Shown here one piece after another: positions 43,182 to 52,845 of a stretch of DNA of 64,000 nucleotides; positions within the stretch are counted from its first letter, which is position 1; the number at the start of each line of letters is the position of its first letter. Source of the stretch: Paenisporosarcina sp050269735 (lineage in GTDB: Bacteria; Bacillota; Bacilli; Bacillales_A; Planococcaceae); contig NZ_JBNNIX010000001.1 in assembly GCF_050269735.1 (NCBI RefSeq), positions 930,001 to 994,000 of the forward strand. The letters run 5' to 3'. Made by a program: the position numbers and the translations under genes. The notes below the pieces were generated by a model. It had not been told where the DNA came from. It ran no database searches and saw only the letters and a list, made by a program, of their open reading frames with translations.

Positions 43182-43206
43182 TATAATCCGCATATACTGT
43201 ATACAG
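43182..43206 (+). promoter_or_regulatory. GntR promoter and operator
   Basis: A TATAAT box (43182-43187) is followed ten bases later by the perfect palindrome CTGTATACAG (43197-43206), placed over the expected transcription start. This suits autorepression by the FCD-type GntR regulator just downstream. Confidence 0.55.
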
Positions 43207-43239
43207 AATACAATCAACCTTGAAAGAAGATGTCATCTG

Positions 43240-43899
43240 TTGAGAAAAATAAAAAAACCCGATTCATTAGCGGATCAAGCATATGATTTAATTCGCAAAG
43301 ATATTCTGACGGGTACGCTCGCGCCAAACGAAGAACTGCGTGAAGAAAAATTCGCTTTGGAACTGGGAATAAGCCGGACACCACTTCGTGAAGCGATTCG
43401 CAGGTTGGCAACGGATGGACTCGTAGTTTTACAAAGTGGAAAACCTGCCATTGTTTCATCTTTCACGAAAGAGGATGCGCTTCATCATATGGAAGTACGG
43501 AAGCTACTTGAAACGTATAATATTGAGCAGGTTGCCAAGTTAACGACACCTGAATTTCTTAAATCATTGAAAACCAATCTTAGACTTCAAAAACGGGCAG
43601 CGGAAAAAAATGACTTTCATGAATTTATTGAACTCGATCGAGCATTTCACTTATTATTGGCGGATCAAAATTCGAATACCAAACTGTGTGACATGATTTA
43701 TACCGTGAACACTGGGGTCAATCGTGCCTTTTTAATCCTTGCAAATACGTACCCCGTTTCTGCAATGGAGGCAAGCGGGGAACACGAAGACATCGTCAAC
43801 GCACTCGAACAGCAGGACGGACCAGCTGCAATAAATGCCATGACCGAACATATGGATAATATTGAACGAAGATTTCTTCATTACTATGAGAAGGGTTGA
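43240..43899 (+). CDS. GntR-family regulator with FCD domain
   Basis: A 219-residue transcription factor. Residues ~10-72 are the GntR winged helix (ADQAYDLIRKDILTGTLAPNEELREEKFALELGISRTPLREAIRRL). The rest is an all-helical FCD ligand domain with Asp and three His placed for a metal site (ELDRAFHLLL, SGEHEDIV, MTEHMDNIERR). The start is TTG 43240. The palindrome CTGTATACAG upstream is a likely operator. It precedes patA and rocB on the same strand with only seven bases between its stop and the patA start, so the three may form one regulated catabolic operon. Confidence 0.82.
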   Translation: MRKIKKPDSLADQAYDLIRKDILTGTLAPNEELREEKFALELGISRTPLREAIRRLATDGLVVLQSGKPAIVSSFTKEDALHHMEVRKLLETYNIEQVAKLTTPEFLKSLKTNLRLQKRAAEKNDFHEFIELDRAFHLLLADQNSNTKLCDMIYTVNTGVNRAFLILANTYPVSAMEASGEHEDIVNALEQQDGPAAINAMTEHMDNIERRFLHYYEKG

Positions 43900-43906
43900 A
43901 GATCCC

Positions 43907-45064
43907 ATGCCACTTACAATAAACGAACGCATCACCAAAATTGCCGTTTCAGGCATCCGACAGTTTTCCAACCAGCTCGTCCATTATCCGGACGCAGTGA
44001 ATTTAACGATCGGCCAACCCGATTTTCCAACACCCGAAGCCATCAAACAAGCTGGAATCGCCGCCATTTCGAATGACTTAACTGGATATTCCCATAATGC
44101 AGGTATGATTGAGCTAAGAAATGCGGTCAGTCGCTTTTTCATGGAAAAATATCAATTTGCCTATAAAGCCGACACTGAAATCATCGTCACAATCGGCGCA
44201 AGCGAAGCCATTGACGCAGTCTTTCGGACCATCCTAGAAGAAGGAGACGAAGTGATTTTACCGGCGCCTTGCTATACGGGTTACGCTCCGATCATTACGA
44301 TGTGCGGCGCAAAGGTAAAGTATCTGGATACTTCAGATACAGGCTTTCAACCTTCTCCTGAACGATTAAAAGGGTTGATTACAGAGAAGACAAAGGCTGT
44401 CTTATTCAATTTTCCATCGAATCCAACGGGGGTCTCCATTGATTCCAAGCAAATGGATGCATTAGCAGAAGTACTAAAAGAACAGGACATCTATGTATTG
44501 TCCGATGAAATTTACAGTGAAAACACGTTCTCGGGTGAACATCGTTCATTTGGATCGTATCCAGAATTACGGGATCGACTATTCCTTATTCATGGCTTAT
44601 CAAAATCGCATTCCATGACAGGCTGGCGCATCGGATTTTTATTAGGTCCGGAATCACTGATGCAGCACTGCATCAAAATTCACCAATACAATTCCGTCTG
44701 TGCACCGGTGCCGAGCCAATATGCAGCTATCGAGGCACTAGGCGACAGCAAGGATGTTCCTGCTGAAATGAATAAAGAGTACATCGTCCGCCGAGATTAT
44801 GTATACAGTCGATTACTCGATATGGGACTGGAAGTAGTAAAACCAAATGGTGCTTTTTATATTTTTCCTTCTATTAAAGAATTCGGTATGTCGTCCTTCG
44901 ATTTTGCGACTAAGCTTTTGAAAGAAGGTGGCGTTGCATGTGTACCAGGCAGTGCCTTCAGTGAATACGGGGAAGGATTCATCCGTATTTCCTATGCCTA
45001 TGCCATGCCGGTATTGGTAAAAGGATTGGACCGGATGGAAGCATTCATTTCTAAACAAAGATAG
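43907..45064 (+). CDS. patA: PLP-dependent aminotransferase PatA
   Basis: A 385-residue class I aminotransferase closely resembling B. subtilis PatA (SGIRQFSNQ.., LTIGQPDFPTPEAI, SNPTGVSIDSKQ, SDEIYSE, and the Schiff-base lysine in GLSKSHSMTGWRIGF). In B. subtilis it acts as N-acetyl-L,L-diaminopimelate aminotransferase in lysine biosynthesis. Here, linked to a GntR regulator and rocB, it may instead serve amino-acid catabolism. ATG 43907 (MPLTINER) matches the family start better than an in-frame ATG 15 codons upstream that lies inside the GntR gene. Confidence 0.8.
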   Translation: MPLTINERITKIAVSGIRQFSNQLVHYPDAVNLTIGQPDFPTPEAIKQAGIAAISNDLTGYSHNAGMIELRNAVSRFFMEKYQFAYKADTEIIVTIGASEAIDAVFRTILEEGDEVILPAPCYTGYAPIITMCGAKVKYLDTSDTGFQPSPERLKGLITEKTKAVLFNFPSNPTGVSIDSKQMDALAEVLKEQDIYVLSDEIYSENTFSGEHRSFGSYPELRDRLFLIHGLSKSHSMTGWRIGFLLGPESLMQHCIKIHQYNSVCAPVPSQYAAIEALGDSKDVPAEMNKEYIVRRDYVYSRLLDMGLEVVKPNGAFYIFPSIKEFGMSSFDFATKLLKEGGVACVPGSAFSEYGEGFIRISYAYAMPVLVKGLDRMEAFISKQR

Positions 45065-45133
45065 GTACTTAAATTCGATTAGCATTTGTAGCATTCCATT
45101 AGATAGAGGGCTTAAAAACAGGAGGAATACATC

Positions 45134-46753
45134 ATGACAGAACTTATGTGGTCGACACCAGAAGCACTCCGAACCTTGTTATGTGAAGTAGTCAGTTGGA
45201 AAAGCATGACGCTATCAGATGGAGAGCGGGAGTTTCCTTTCAAAGTCCAATCAAAACTGCAGGATATTCCATACTTCCATGACAATCATAAAAATATTGA
45301 ATTAAGCGAAGCAGATTTTGGACGAAAGTTCCTTACAGCCTTATATAAACATCCGGAAGCAAAAGAAACGATTGTGCTGATCAGTCATTTTGATACGGTC
45401 AATACCGAAGAATACGGCGACCTGGAAGCATTGGCTTTTGAACCGGAAATGTTGACGAAAGCGTTACTGGACGTAAAAGATGAATTACCAGAAGACGCCC
45501 GTCTGGATTTAGAGTCAGGTAATTACTTATTTGGCCGTGGAACGATGGATATGAAGATGGGGCTCGTCTTGCATATGAGTCTCATTGAAAAAGCATGTCA
45601 TGAACAATGGCCGATCAATCTTATTTTATTGACGGTCCCGGATGAAGAAGTAAATAGTTCGGGCATGAGAGCGGCTGTGTCCAAATTGATTGATTATCGT
45701 ACGCAGCACAACCTCACCTACAAACTGTTTTTAAATAGCGAGCCAATCTTTGCACAACAACCTGGCGATGATAAATATTATTTGTATTCAGGTTCAATCG
45801 GAAAAATAATGCCTTCTGCTCTTTTTTATGGCATGGAGACACATGTGGGGGAACCGCTAAGTGGGATTACGGCCAATTATATTGCCTCTTTTTTAACACA
45901 ACGAATGGAATTTAATCCGTTGTTTCAAGAAACCGTTTTAGGTGAGAAAACACCACTGCCAGTCACCATTCAGCAAAAAGATTTGAAAATGGAGTATTCG
46001 GCACAGACACCTTACCGTGCAAAGGCTTTATACAATGTATTTCTAATGAATCGTAATGCGGCTGAAATCATGTCGATCTTTGAAGGGGTTGCAAACGAAG
46101 CGGCAGATGAGTGCAACAAAAGTTATCAAGCCATTTGTACTCGAGAGGGTGTAGATCCTGTTGGGGACATCCGAGTATTGAAGTACGAAGAATTGATGAA
46201 TCACGCAGTTGCGAAATTTGGAAATGATTATGTAGAAGCGGTCAAAACAACCGTTCGGGATCATCAGGAATGGGATGACCGGGAAAAATCTTTCCGCATT
46301 GTCGATACATTGATGATTCAGTGCCAAGAGCTTGCGCCAGCTATCGTCTTACTGTTTGCACCTCCGTATTATCCGGCGGTCAACACAAGTGACGATCCAT
46401 TGGTGAAAGAGTGTGTGGAATTTGTAAGAGACTTGGGTCAAGCAGAATTCAATCTGAATATAGAACAAATCCATTATTTTAACGGAATATCCGATTTAAG
46501 TTACGTTAACTACGAAGATACAACTGGAGGATGGCAAGTGTTTGAAGTAAACACACCTGTGTGGGGTGATTCGTATTCCATTCCATTTAATGAAATGCGA
46601 TTACTAAAAGCACCAGTACTCAACGTTGGACCTTTCGGAAAAGATGCACACAAACGAACGGAGCGGCTGCACATTCAAAGTGCATTCGTTGAATTGCCCA
46701 TTTTACTAGAAACTATGGTCAAGCATGTCCTTATGGAACATGTTAAATCCTAA
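45134..46753 (+). CDS. rocB: M20-family hydrolase RocB
   Basis: A 539-residue cytoplasmic protein of the RocB branch of the M20 metallopeptidases, linked in B. subtilis to arginine/ornithine use (rocABC) although its reaction is not proven. Metal-binding motifs are LISHFDTVNTEEYGD, GRGTMDMKMGL and PDEEVNSSGM. The long middle domain ends with a conserved ISDLSYVNY and GPFGKDAHKRTERLH carrying the last His. It has a GGAGGAATACATC site. The preceding patA gene ends 69 bp upstream. A terminator follows. Confidence 0.85.
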   Translation: MTELMWSTPEALRTLLCEVVSWKSMTLSDGEREFPFKVQSKLQDIPYFHDNHKNIELSEADFGRKFLTALYKHPEAKETIVLISHFDTVNTEEYGDLEALAFEPEMLTKALLDVKDELPEDARLDLESGNYLFGRGTMDMKMGLVLHMSLIEKACHEQWPINLILLTVPDEEVNSSGMRAAVSKLIDYRTQHNLTYKLFLNSEPIFAQQPGDDKYYLYSGSIGKIMPSALFYGMETHVGEPLSGITANYIASFLTQRMEFNPLFQETVLGEKTPLPVTIQQKDLKMEYSAQTPYRAKALYNVFLMNRNAAEIMSIFEGVANEAADECNKSYQAICTREGVDPVGDIRVLKYEELMNHAVAKFGNDYVEAVKTTVRDHQEWDDREKSFRIVDTLMIQCQELAPAIVLLFAPPYYPAVNTSDDPLVKECVEFVRDLGQAEFNLNIEQIHYFNGISDLSYVNYEDTTGGWQVFEVNTPVWGDSYSIPFNEMRLLKAPVLNVGPFGKDAHKRTERLHIQSAFVELPILLETMVKHVLMEHVKS

Positions 46754-46755
46754 GA

Positions 46756-46795
46756 GAAAAGGTCCTTCTAATTAAAGAGGGACTTTCTTTATTTT
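46756..46795 (+). terminator. Terminator of rocB
   Basis: AAAgGTCC pairs with GGACtTT across an A/T-rich loop and is followed by TTTATTTT. Confidence 0.6.
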
Positions 46796-47045
46796 ATTAA
46801 AAGTCTATGTAAAAACGATTTCTTTTTGGTTAAACAGTACATAATGAAAAAAGAGCTAAAAACATGTGAAAAGAAAAAAACTTCCCTTCAAATAGGAAAA
46901 CAATTACAATGAGAAAGTCTTGTGTCTGTAAGGATTTGTAACTTTATTTTGTAACAGAAAAAACAATAAAAAATAATTTTTGTATTTTTCTTGTTGAAAG
47001 CTTGCTATACTTGTCTAAAGATTAAAATAGAATGGGAGATATAAC

Positions 47046-47876
47046 ATGAAAAAAAATTCAACCCAAGAAACTACTAAAAAGAAAATGCCTACTTGGATAA
47101 AACGCTCTTTACTGATTGTTGGACTGTTTATTCTTATGGGAGGATCATATGCGACATATTTATTTAAGTTCAAAGAATATGACGTTGCGGATTCAGAAGT
47201 CAAAGAAATTACAAAAGAAACATATAATGTCGATTTACCTGATGGTTCAAAAATTGAACTGGATGAAGAGGGTAATATTGTTGAAACTGATAGCTCAGGA
47301 CAAGTTACTTCATCGTCAACAACAGCTTCAGCAAACAATGAAAATGCCAACGAAAATGTAGAGTTAACTGCGGCAGAAGAGACCTCAGATGAAAATGTTG
47401 CTTCTGCAGAAAATGCGACCGTTAGTACTTCTAATTCTAAAACTGAAAAAAGTTCATCAAAAGTTGTGCAACCAACAGGAAAGGTTAGTTCTTTTGGGAC
47501 ATCCAAGCATACTTCATCTAAACCTGTAACTGTTGCTACAATTAAAGAGAAATACAAACCTGTTATGACAAAACTGCAAGCGGATGCTGATGTAAGAATT
47601 GATGCATTAGTCAATCGTGCTGCTAACGAATATCAAACGAAACAAGCAAATGGTGAATCCATTAACTATGCATACTTCTATAAAAAATATACATCTGCAG
47701 CAAGCGTACTTGAAGGTCGAACGGACAAAGTCTTCTACCAAGTCATCTATGTGATTGAAAAAGATTTAGTCAAAAACGGATTCAGTAAAACGCATGCGAA
47801 AAGCTTTGTAAGCGAGTATAAAGCAATTAAGGAAACACAACGTAAAGAATTTCTTAAAAAAGCAATGAATTATTAA
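47046..47876 (+). CDS. Membrane-anchored secreted protein with Ser/Thr/Asn-rich linker, unknown
   Basis: A 276-residue protein. After a short basic N-terminus, one transmembrane helix (SLLIVGLFILMGGSYATYLF, ~22-41) anchors it. The outside part has a small acidic segment, a low-complexity linker rich in Ser, Thr, Asn, Glu and Ala (~85-165), and a helical C-terminal domain (~170-276, rich in Lys/Tyr, ending in KKAMNY). It looks like a cell-surface or wall-associated protein. The C-terminal domain is not recognised. GGGAG lies before the ATG and a terminator follows. Confidence 0.65.
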   Translation: MKKNSTQETTKKKMPTWIKRSLLIVGLFILMGGSYATYLFKFKEYDVADSEVKEITKETYNVDLPDGSKIELDEEGNIVETDSSGQVTSSSTTASANNENANENVELTAAEETSDENVASAENATVSTSNSKTEKSSSKVVQPTGKVSSFGTSKHTSSKPVTVATIKEKYKPVMTKLQADADVRIDALVNRAANEYQTKQANGESINYAYFYKKYTSAASVLEGRTDKVFYQVIYVIEKDLVKNGFSKTHAKSFVSEYKAIKETQRKEFLKKAMNY

Positions 47877-47891
47877 TTCCATATGGAAATA

Positions 47892-47923
47892 AACCCCCGA
47901 CGATTTTAAATGCCGGGGGTTTT
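47892..47923 (+). terminator. Terminator of the 47046 gene
   Basis: ACCCCCG pairs with CGGGGGT and is followed by TTTT. Confidence 0.85.
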
Positions 47924-48006
47924 CCATTATTTTTAACAGGTTTCGACACAGTATTAATCATTGCGAACAAATGATTTTCTTGTCGATTTATGATAAAATA
48001 CAAACC

Positions 48007-48477
48007 ATGAAAAAGTATTTATGGTTCCTCCTCATACTGGCAGTTCTATTTATTTCCTCCTCACAGACATATGAAGAAAGCTCTTTAATTCCAACCCTGA
48101 AGCAATGGCTACCTGAAGAACCGTTGAAAGGTGTGTTGTCAATTATCCAAATTCCATATTGGGATACAACGGTTTCTATAAATGAAAGAGGATATTATCA
48201 TTTCGTCGAATTTCTGATCAGAAAAGGCGCACACATTCTTACATTTGGAGCATTGGCAATCGTATCTTACTTCATACTGAAACGATACATTCGTGCATTT
48301 TTGATTACATTGATGATGGCAATTATGGACGAACTCCATCAGTCTTCAACTGCAGGAAGAACTGCGACAATCCAAGATGTTTTTTTGGACGCATTTGGAG
48401 CTTTGCTAGCTCTAACCATTTTGTTTGTCCTTCATAAAGTTAGAAAAGATCGAAGGGGCAGCCCAAAAGTCAATTAA
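48007..48477 (+). CDS. VanZ family membrane protein
   Basis: A 156-residue membrane protein of the VanZ-like family, named for a teicoplanin-resistance gene but widely present in Bacillales with unknown roles. A signal-anchor at residues 3-19 is followed by an outside segment, then helices carrying the family signature IRKGAHILTFGALAIVSYF..MAIMDELHQSSTAGRTATIQDVFLDAFGALLAL. I start at MKKYLWF (48007). No Shine-Dalgarno is visible, and a TAAAAT-like -10 box lies only about eight bases upstream, so the message might be leaderless. Confidence 0.78.
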   Translation: MKKYLWFLLILAVLFISSSQTYEESSLIPTLKQWLPEEPLKGVLSIIQIPYWDTTVSINERGYYHFVEFLIRKGAHILTFGALAIVSYFILKRYIRAFLITLMMAIMDELHQSSTAGRTATIQDVFLDAFGALLALTILFVLHKVRKDRRGSPKVN

Positions 48478-48503
48478 ATTGACTTTTTAGGGCAGCCCCT
48501 TTT
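48453..48503 (+). terminator. Terminator of the VanZ gene
   Basis: A long imperfect inverted repeat (GGGGCaGCCC..AAAAGTCAA paired with TTGACTTTT..GGGCaGCCCC) spans the stop codon and ends in TTTT. Confidence 0.75.
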
Positions 48504-49400
48504 CATATTAAGAATGGTTCATTGATTTCCGTTACAATGCACTTTCAAGTTTCGAAGCTAGCGAAGCGATGCAGAAACAGAAACAGAAAAAAACAGGCGT
48601 GCGCTTTCCGCGTGCGATCTTGGGCCAACGGTATGTTGGTAACGAAGACGTAGCCAATCGAGGTGGTGCTCTAATCTTCGTTCCAATATGTAATCGTCCT
48701 AGCTTGTTTAAATGAAAATACCCACACCAACAATAAGAAAGTAGAGGGTATCGGCACGATTACTTTTGAGGAAAATAAGTAAAAACATAAAAACAGGTGG
48801 AGAAAACGATTTTTCTCCACCTGTTACATACTTGGGACGTGTAGATAGCTCATTTTTTGTTGCTAGGAGTTAACTGACATGAAAATATCTACTCTGATCT
48901 ATGGGGAGTAATGAAAAATTCAACCCTTTTTAAACAAATTATAGAAATATAACATGTCAAAAGTTTAAGAAATTCAATAAATTTAGTTCTATTCCCCTGT
49001 TATGAAAAATAGCATAATAACGTAAAAAGAAGCACCCGAATAAATCGGATGCTTTTTTTTTACTGAAAAACGAAGGAAGTAGGAGGCTGTACATCGAAAT
49101 GTACGAAACAAGTTAATGTTTTCCAATGGGAGAAACCTCCTATGAAATTAATAATATCTTACATTTTTAAAAATTGCACGAAAAATTTTTAAATATAAAA
49201 ATCATTACAATTAGTGAGAAAATTAGCTTATTTCCTGTAATAAATGGTAATATATTAATAGAATTTGAAATAATCACGGAAAAAGGTGGCAATCATGGAA
49301 TTTATGATGTAATATGGAAATTGTAATTGACTTACAGAGTGTTTCCAAACGTCAATCCCAGAAGAGTCGCTACAAAATTCAGAAAATCTCAATTATTTAG
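48504..49400. other. 900-base intergenic region with structured segments
   Basis: No convincing long gene. It contains (i) a 48-codon open frame at 48570-48716 without a ribosome site, overlapping GCGTGCGCTTTCCGCGTGCG, a GC-rich motif unlike the AT-rich surroundings; (ii) a perfect hairpin AACAGGTGGAGAAA/TTTCTCCACCTGTT (48793-48826) with a T-run on the minus strand; (iii) a terminator-like hairpin at 49029-49058; and (iv) a possible branched RNA at 49078-49142 closed by TAGGAGG/CCTCCTA. Confidence 0.45.
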
Positions 49401-49429
49401 TTGATTTTCATATAGGACTTTTGTATACT
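49401..49429 (+). promoter_or_regulatory. Promoter of the S-layer gene
   Basis: TTGATT, a 17-bp spacer and TATACT, predicting a ~93-base 5' leader, as is common for highly expressed S-layer genes. Confidence 0.65.
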
Positions 49430-49528
49430 CATATATTAGATAGGGTGACGACGCTGGATACAATTCAGTAGATCGATTTTTACACACTACCAAAACGCAA
49501 CACAGAAGCGAAGGGAGAAAACAAATTT

Positions 49529-51883
49529 ATGAAAAAGAAAGCAATCAAGATCGCTGCATCGACAGCGGTAGTAGCTTCAGCATTCGTTGCAGCAGCTCCA
49601 GCAAACCAAGCTGACGCAGCAACAAACGTTGATCAATTAGTGCTTGACGCACAAAATGCAGCAACAGTATTAAAATGGGCAATTTCAATTGAGGGTTCTG
49701 GCGACGGAGTTACTCAACCATGGGCTCAATACAACAATGCAAAATTAGCAAATGCTAAAGCTGAAGCGGCACTTACAGGTTTAAGTTTCTCAGACAAACT
49801 TAAATACGAAGCTCGCCTAGCTGATGCTAAACTTCAAGTGAAACGCGCTCAATCTTATATTGATGCAATCACTTCAAGCCAAAAAATTGCTAGCTTAACA
49901 GCTAACTTAACAGCTGCTGTTGGCACAAACGACATCGAAAAAGTAGAAGCTGCTTACCACGTAGCAACTGCTGAATATCGTAAACAATCAATCTTATTAG
50001 ACCGCGTATACGGTCAATCTACTCGTGATCAAATTCGTAACGCAGTAAAACCTGCTCTTGAAAAATTAGTTGCTGAATTGAAAAATGACGTAACTGTTAA
50101 CGTATTAGTTAAAGGTGCAGCTGCTGATGCTACTGCTCTTAAATTTGAAGATGCAGCTAAAAAATTAACTGATGCACAAGCTATCCTAGATGCAAGCGTT
50201 CTTAAATGGGAAACAGCTTTACAAAAATCAGTTAATGATGTAACTGCAGCAATTCCATTGTCAGTAACTTCAATCTCAAGTGATTTCAAAAACACAGTAG
50301 TAGTTAAATTCTCTAAACAATTAAGCCCAGGTGCTTCTACATTGCCTGCTGGTCAATTCACATTCAACAACGGATTGATCGTTCAAGCTGCATCAGTTGC
50401 TGCTGACGGTAAAACTGTTACATTGACTACAACTACACAAGAAGCAGCTACAGCGTTTACATTGTCTTACCAAGGTAAAACGACTGGTCTTTCATTCACT
50501 ACACCTGCATCTGATATAGATAATACAATCGTAATCAACGATACAACTAATCTATTCTTAGTGAATGGTCAAGAACGTGCTTACACTTCACGTTTCACTA
50601 AAGTGGATGGTACTCCTTACACAGGTAAAGTAACAATCAAACTTTACCAAGATGGTACATCTACAGTAGTTTCACGTGATCAAGTTAAAATTACTTCTGT
50701 AAACGGTTTAGGCGAAGGTAACAGCTTCACTTACAATGCAAACACTGAAGAGTATGTTGCAAATGCTGTGAACGGTGCATTGACTTTCGTACTTAAAGAT
50801 AATTCAAGTGTAGCAACTGATGCAGTTGACCTTAATGACGAAATCACAGTTACACCATTTGTATCTAAATACGAAAACAATGTTGCAAGCGGCAAATATG
50901 CTGGAGATACTACATTCTCACCTAAAGCAGCAGTTGGAGTTTATAGTGCAGAATTAGTAGGTTCAGTATCTGCTGATGTTGCTAAGAACCTATTCTACAT
51001 GAATAGCGAAATCTTCAACTTTGATTCAAATGATTTCTTCTTTATCCGTAACACTTCAGTAACAGCTGAAGCTTTCTTCAAAGCATTATCTAAAGGAGAT
51101 CATGTTACTTTCGATTACAAAGCAGCAGGCAATGTTAGTACTTTCCGTATCGATTCAGATGTAACTCTTGATCCATCTCCAGCTGGTTTCAAAGTTACTA
51201 ATGCTAACGATGCTGAACCATCTTATGCATTCTCTGAAAACAGAGGTCTTGTTGGTAAACATGTTGTAACACATGATAAAGATGCTTACCGTTTAGTTGG
51301 TAAAGGTCAAGCTGGTTACATCGTAGAAGCACGTCGTGTAAATGCTAACGGTACAACTGACTTTGTTGCAGATACTACTGTAGATGCTAACGGAGAATGG
51401 GTTATTAACTCATTGAACCTTTTAGATGGGCGTAACAATTTTGTAGTTACACAACGTAAAGCTTCAGCAACACTTGAAACTGTTGATATGGACGATGTAA
51501 ATGTCGTTATCTTCAGAGATTTCTTCTATGCTGAAAACTTGAATGTAACTGATAAAGTTGGAGCTGGTATAGGATCTCTTACAATCGGTGATACAATTAA
51601 CTTCGTTGCTCCAGCTAAGCTTAATAACAACGAATTAAAAGTATCTTCAAATGCTACTTTGACTGTTAAAGACATCAATGGTAGAACTGCTACAATTAAA
51701 GTTGCTGCAGCAGGAAATAAAATGGTAGTTACAGACGTAGTTAATGTTACTGCTGGATGGGATTCTACAACAGCTGGATTATTCGTAACTAGTGCTACAG
51801 GTATCGTTAACCAAGATAACCTAGTATGGAAATTAAATGCTGTTGGTTCTGACGTTGATTTAGCTGGAACTACTCCTCAATAA
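49529..51883 (+). CDS. S-layer protein with SbsC-type N-terminal wall-binding domain
   Basis: A 784-residue exported protein, probably a crystalline surface-layer subunit. The signal peptide (~1-31) ends at QADAA. Residues ~32-260 are helical and match the N-terminal cell-wall-polymer-binding domain of Geobacillus SbsC (YIDAITSSQKI..LTAAVGTNDIEKVEAAYH..ILLDRVYGQSTRDQI), not SLH repeats. The remainder consists of beta-rich Ig-like modules starting at about 262 (VTSISSDFKNTVVVKFSKQL). Codon use is markedly biased and there is no cysteine, as expected for an abundant S-layer protein. GAAGGGAG precedes the ATG and a strong terminator follows. Confidence 0.83.
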   Translation: MKKKAIKIAASTAVVASAFVAAAPANQADAATNVDQLVLDAQNAATVLKWAISIEGSGDGVTQPWAQYNNAKLANAKAEAALTGLSFSDKLKYEARLADAKLQVKRAQSYIDAITSSQKIASLTANLTAAVGTNDIEKVEAAYHVATAEYRKQSILLDRVYGQSTRDQIRNAVKPALEKLVAELKNDVTVNVLVKGAAADATALKFEDAAKKLTDAQAILDASVLKWETALQKSVNDVTAAIPLSVTSISSDFKNTVVVKFSKQLSPGASTLPAGQFTFNNGLIVQAASVAADGKTVTLTTTTQEAATAFTLSYQGKTTGLSFTTPASDIDNTIVINDTTNLFLVNGQERAYTSRFTKVDGTPYTGKVTIKLYQDGTSTVVSRDQVKITSVNGLGEGNSFTYNANTEEYVANAVNGALTFVLKDNSSVATDAVDLNDEITVTPFVSKYENNVASGKYAGDTTFSPKAAVGVYSAELVGSVSADVAKNLFYMNSEIFNFDSNDFFFIRNTSVTAEAFFKALSKGDHVTFDYKAAGNVSTFRIDSDVTLDPSPAGFKVTNANDAEPSYAFSENRGLVGKHVVTHDKDAYRLVGKGQAGYIVEARRVNANGTTDFVADTTVDANGEWVINSLNLLDGRNNFVVTQRKASATLETVDMDDVNVVIFRDFFYAENLNVTDKVGAGIGSLTIGDTINFVAPAKLNNNELKVSSNATLTVKDINGRTATIKVAAAGNKMVVTDVVNVTAGWDSTTAGLFVTSATGIVNQDNLVWKLNAVGSDVDLAGTTPQ

Positions 51884-51933
51884 AACTAAACGAAACGTTG
51901 CTTTATAAGTCATTCATATGACGAAAAAAGCGG

Positions 51934-51979
51934 TAAAACCTCATGTAATTGCTGAAACGCATTTTGCATGAGGTTTTTT
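51934..51979 (+). terminator. Terminator of the S-layer gene
   Basis: AAAACCTCATG pairs with CATGAGGTTTT, with T's after it. Confidence 0.85.
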
Positions 51980-51989
51980 CTAACTATTA

Positions 51990-52821
51990 ATTTCCAATAG
52001 ATGGGTGAAATTCCCATACTTGCAAAACAGTCTATATGCAAGTGCCTAATCCTCCTGGATCCAGTGATGCTCTGATAAGCGGAAGGGGTTAAGTCAGGTG
52101 AAGTCGTACTCAACAAATTGAGGCGGGGCTCTTTAAAAAACAACTATGGTCAGGAAAACGAATCCATGTAGGCAGGGTGAGGTAGTGAGTACCGTGAAAT
52201 AGCTAGGAGTTCGGTATTCATCCTTACATACGAAATGGTGTAATGGCGGACAGTATAATTGACTGTTAAACTGATCGTTCTCATTTCTGAATAGTGGAGA
52301 CCTACGGTTGTCAAAATAAGGGATGGAATTAATGGAACGTTTGAAGTTCTCAATGAAGAGGTGTGTCAGCACCATAGAGGCATTGAGAATGGCAGCGGGT
52401 TCATAGTAGTGTAGATTGCTAGCCGTTTGAACTGGTATGGTAACATATGAGGAGGATAAAACTAGCGGGAGCGAAGGAACCCAGTCAGTGGCAAATGATA
52501 ATATTAGCTTATTTCCCCAAAATTTAAGCTCTTAAAAAAATAGAACCTTTTCATTTTAATGATAGGTTCTATTTTTTTGAATTAAAAAGTCGGAATATTC
52601 CACTAAGTAGGTAAATATTTTTATAATTAATTGCTTTCTTTCAATAGTTTAGATTCTTTTAATATATTTCGTACACTAGCTTAACAAATGAAAACTATAA
52701 TATTACTTGGGGAAATAAATTTCTTATTTTATACGCTGACGGATCGCCGTGTGCGATGAAAGTCGCCTGCATGGTGAAGGCCCGAAACGAAAGCCACATA
52801 GTTGTGGTATAAGACGGGAAT
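51990..52821 (+). mobile_element. ORF-less group II intron (group IIC-like)
   Basis: The 3' part holds a canonical 34-base domain V (52744-52777, CGCCGTGTGCGATGAAAGTC..GCATGGTG) with the CGC catalytic triad typical of group IIC introns. It is followed by a domain VI hairpin (CCCG..CCAC/GTGG..CGGG), and the intron ends at about 52821 in GGGAAT. The 5' part (about 52000-52500) is GC-richer, highly structured and non-coding, with segments such as GGGGTTAAGTC and GATGGGTGAAATTCCC reminiscent of domain I. No reverse transcriptase gene is present. Domain IV instead carries a terminator-like hairpin. The 5' boundary is not resolved and may be truncated near the S-layer terminator. Confidence 0.75.
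52534..52578 (+). terminator. Terminator-like hairpin inside intron domain IV
   Basis: AAAAAAATAGAACC pairs with GGTTCTATTTTTTT over a 17-base loop, in the place where the reverse transcriptase gene would normally lie. Confidence 0.6.
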
Positions 52822-52845
52822 AGCAAAAATTTCGAACTATCAATT

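Noticed and set aside
47015..47614. A 199-codon minus-strand open frame opposite the surface protein at 47046
   Set aside because: It mirrors the low-complexity Ser/Thr/Asn linker of the plus-strand gene and lacks gene signals.
48570..48716. A 48-residue protein in the region before the S-layer gene
   Set aside because: Open frame with an ATG but no ribosome site and no terminator nearby. It overlaps a GC-rich repeat-like motif, so it was kept only as part of the intergenic description.
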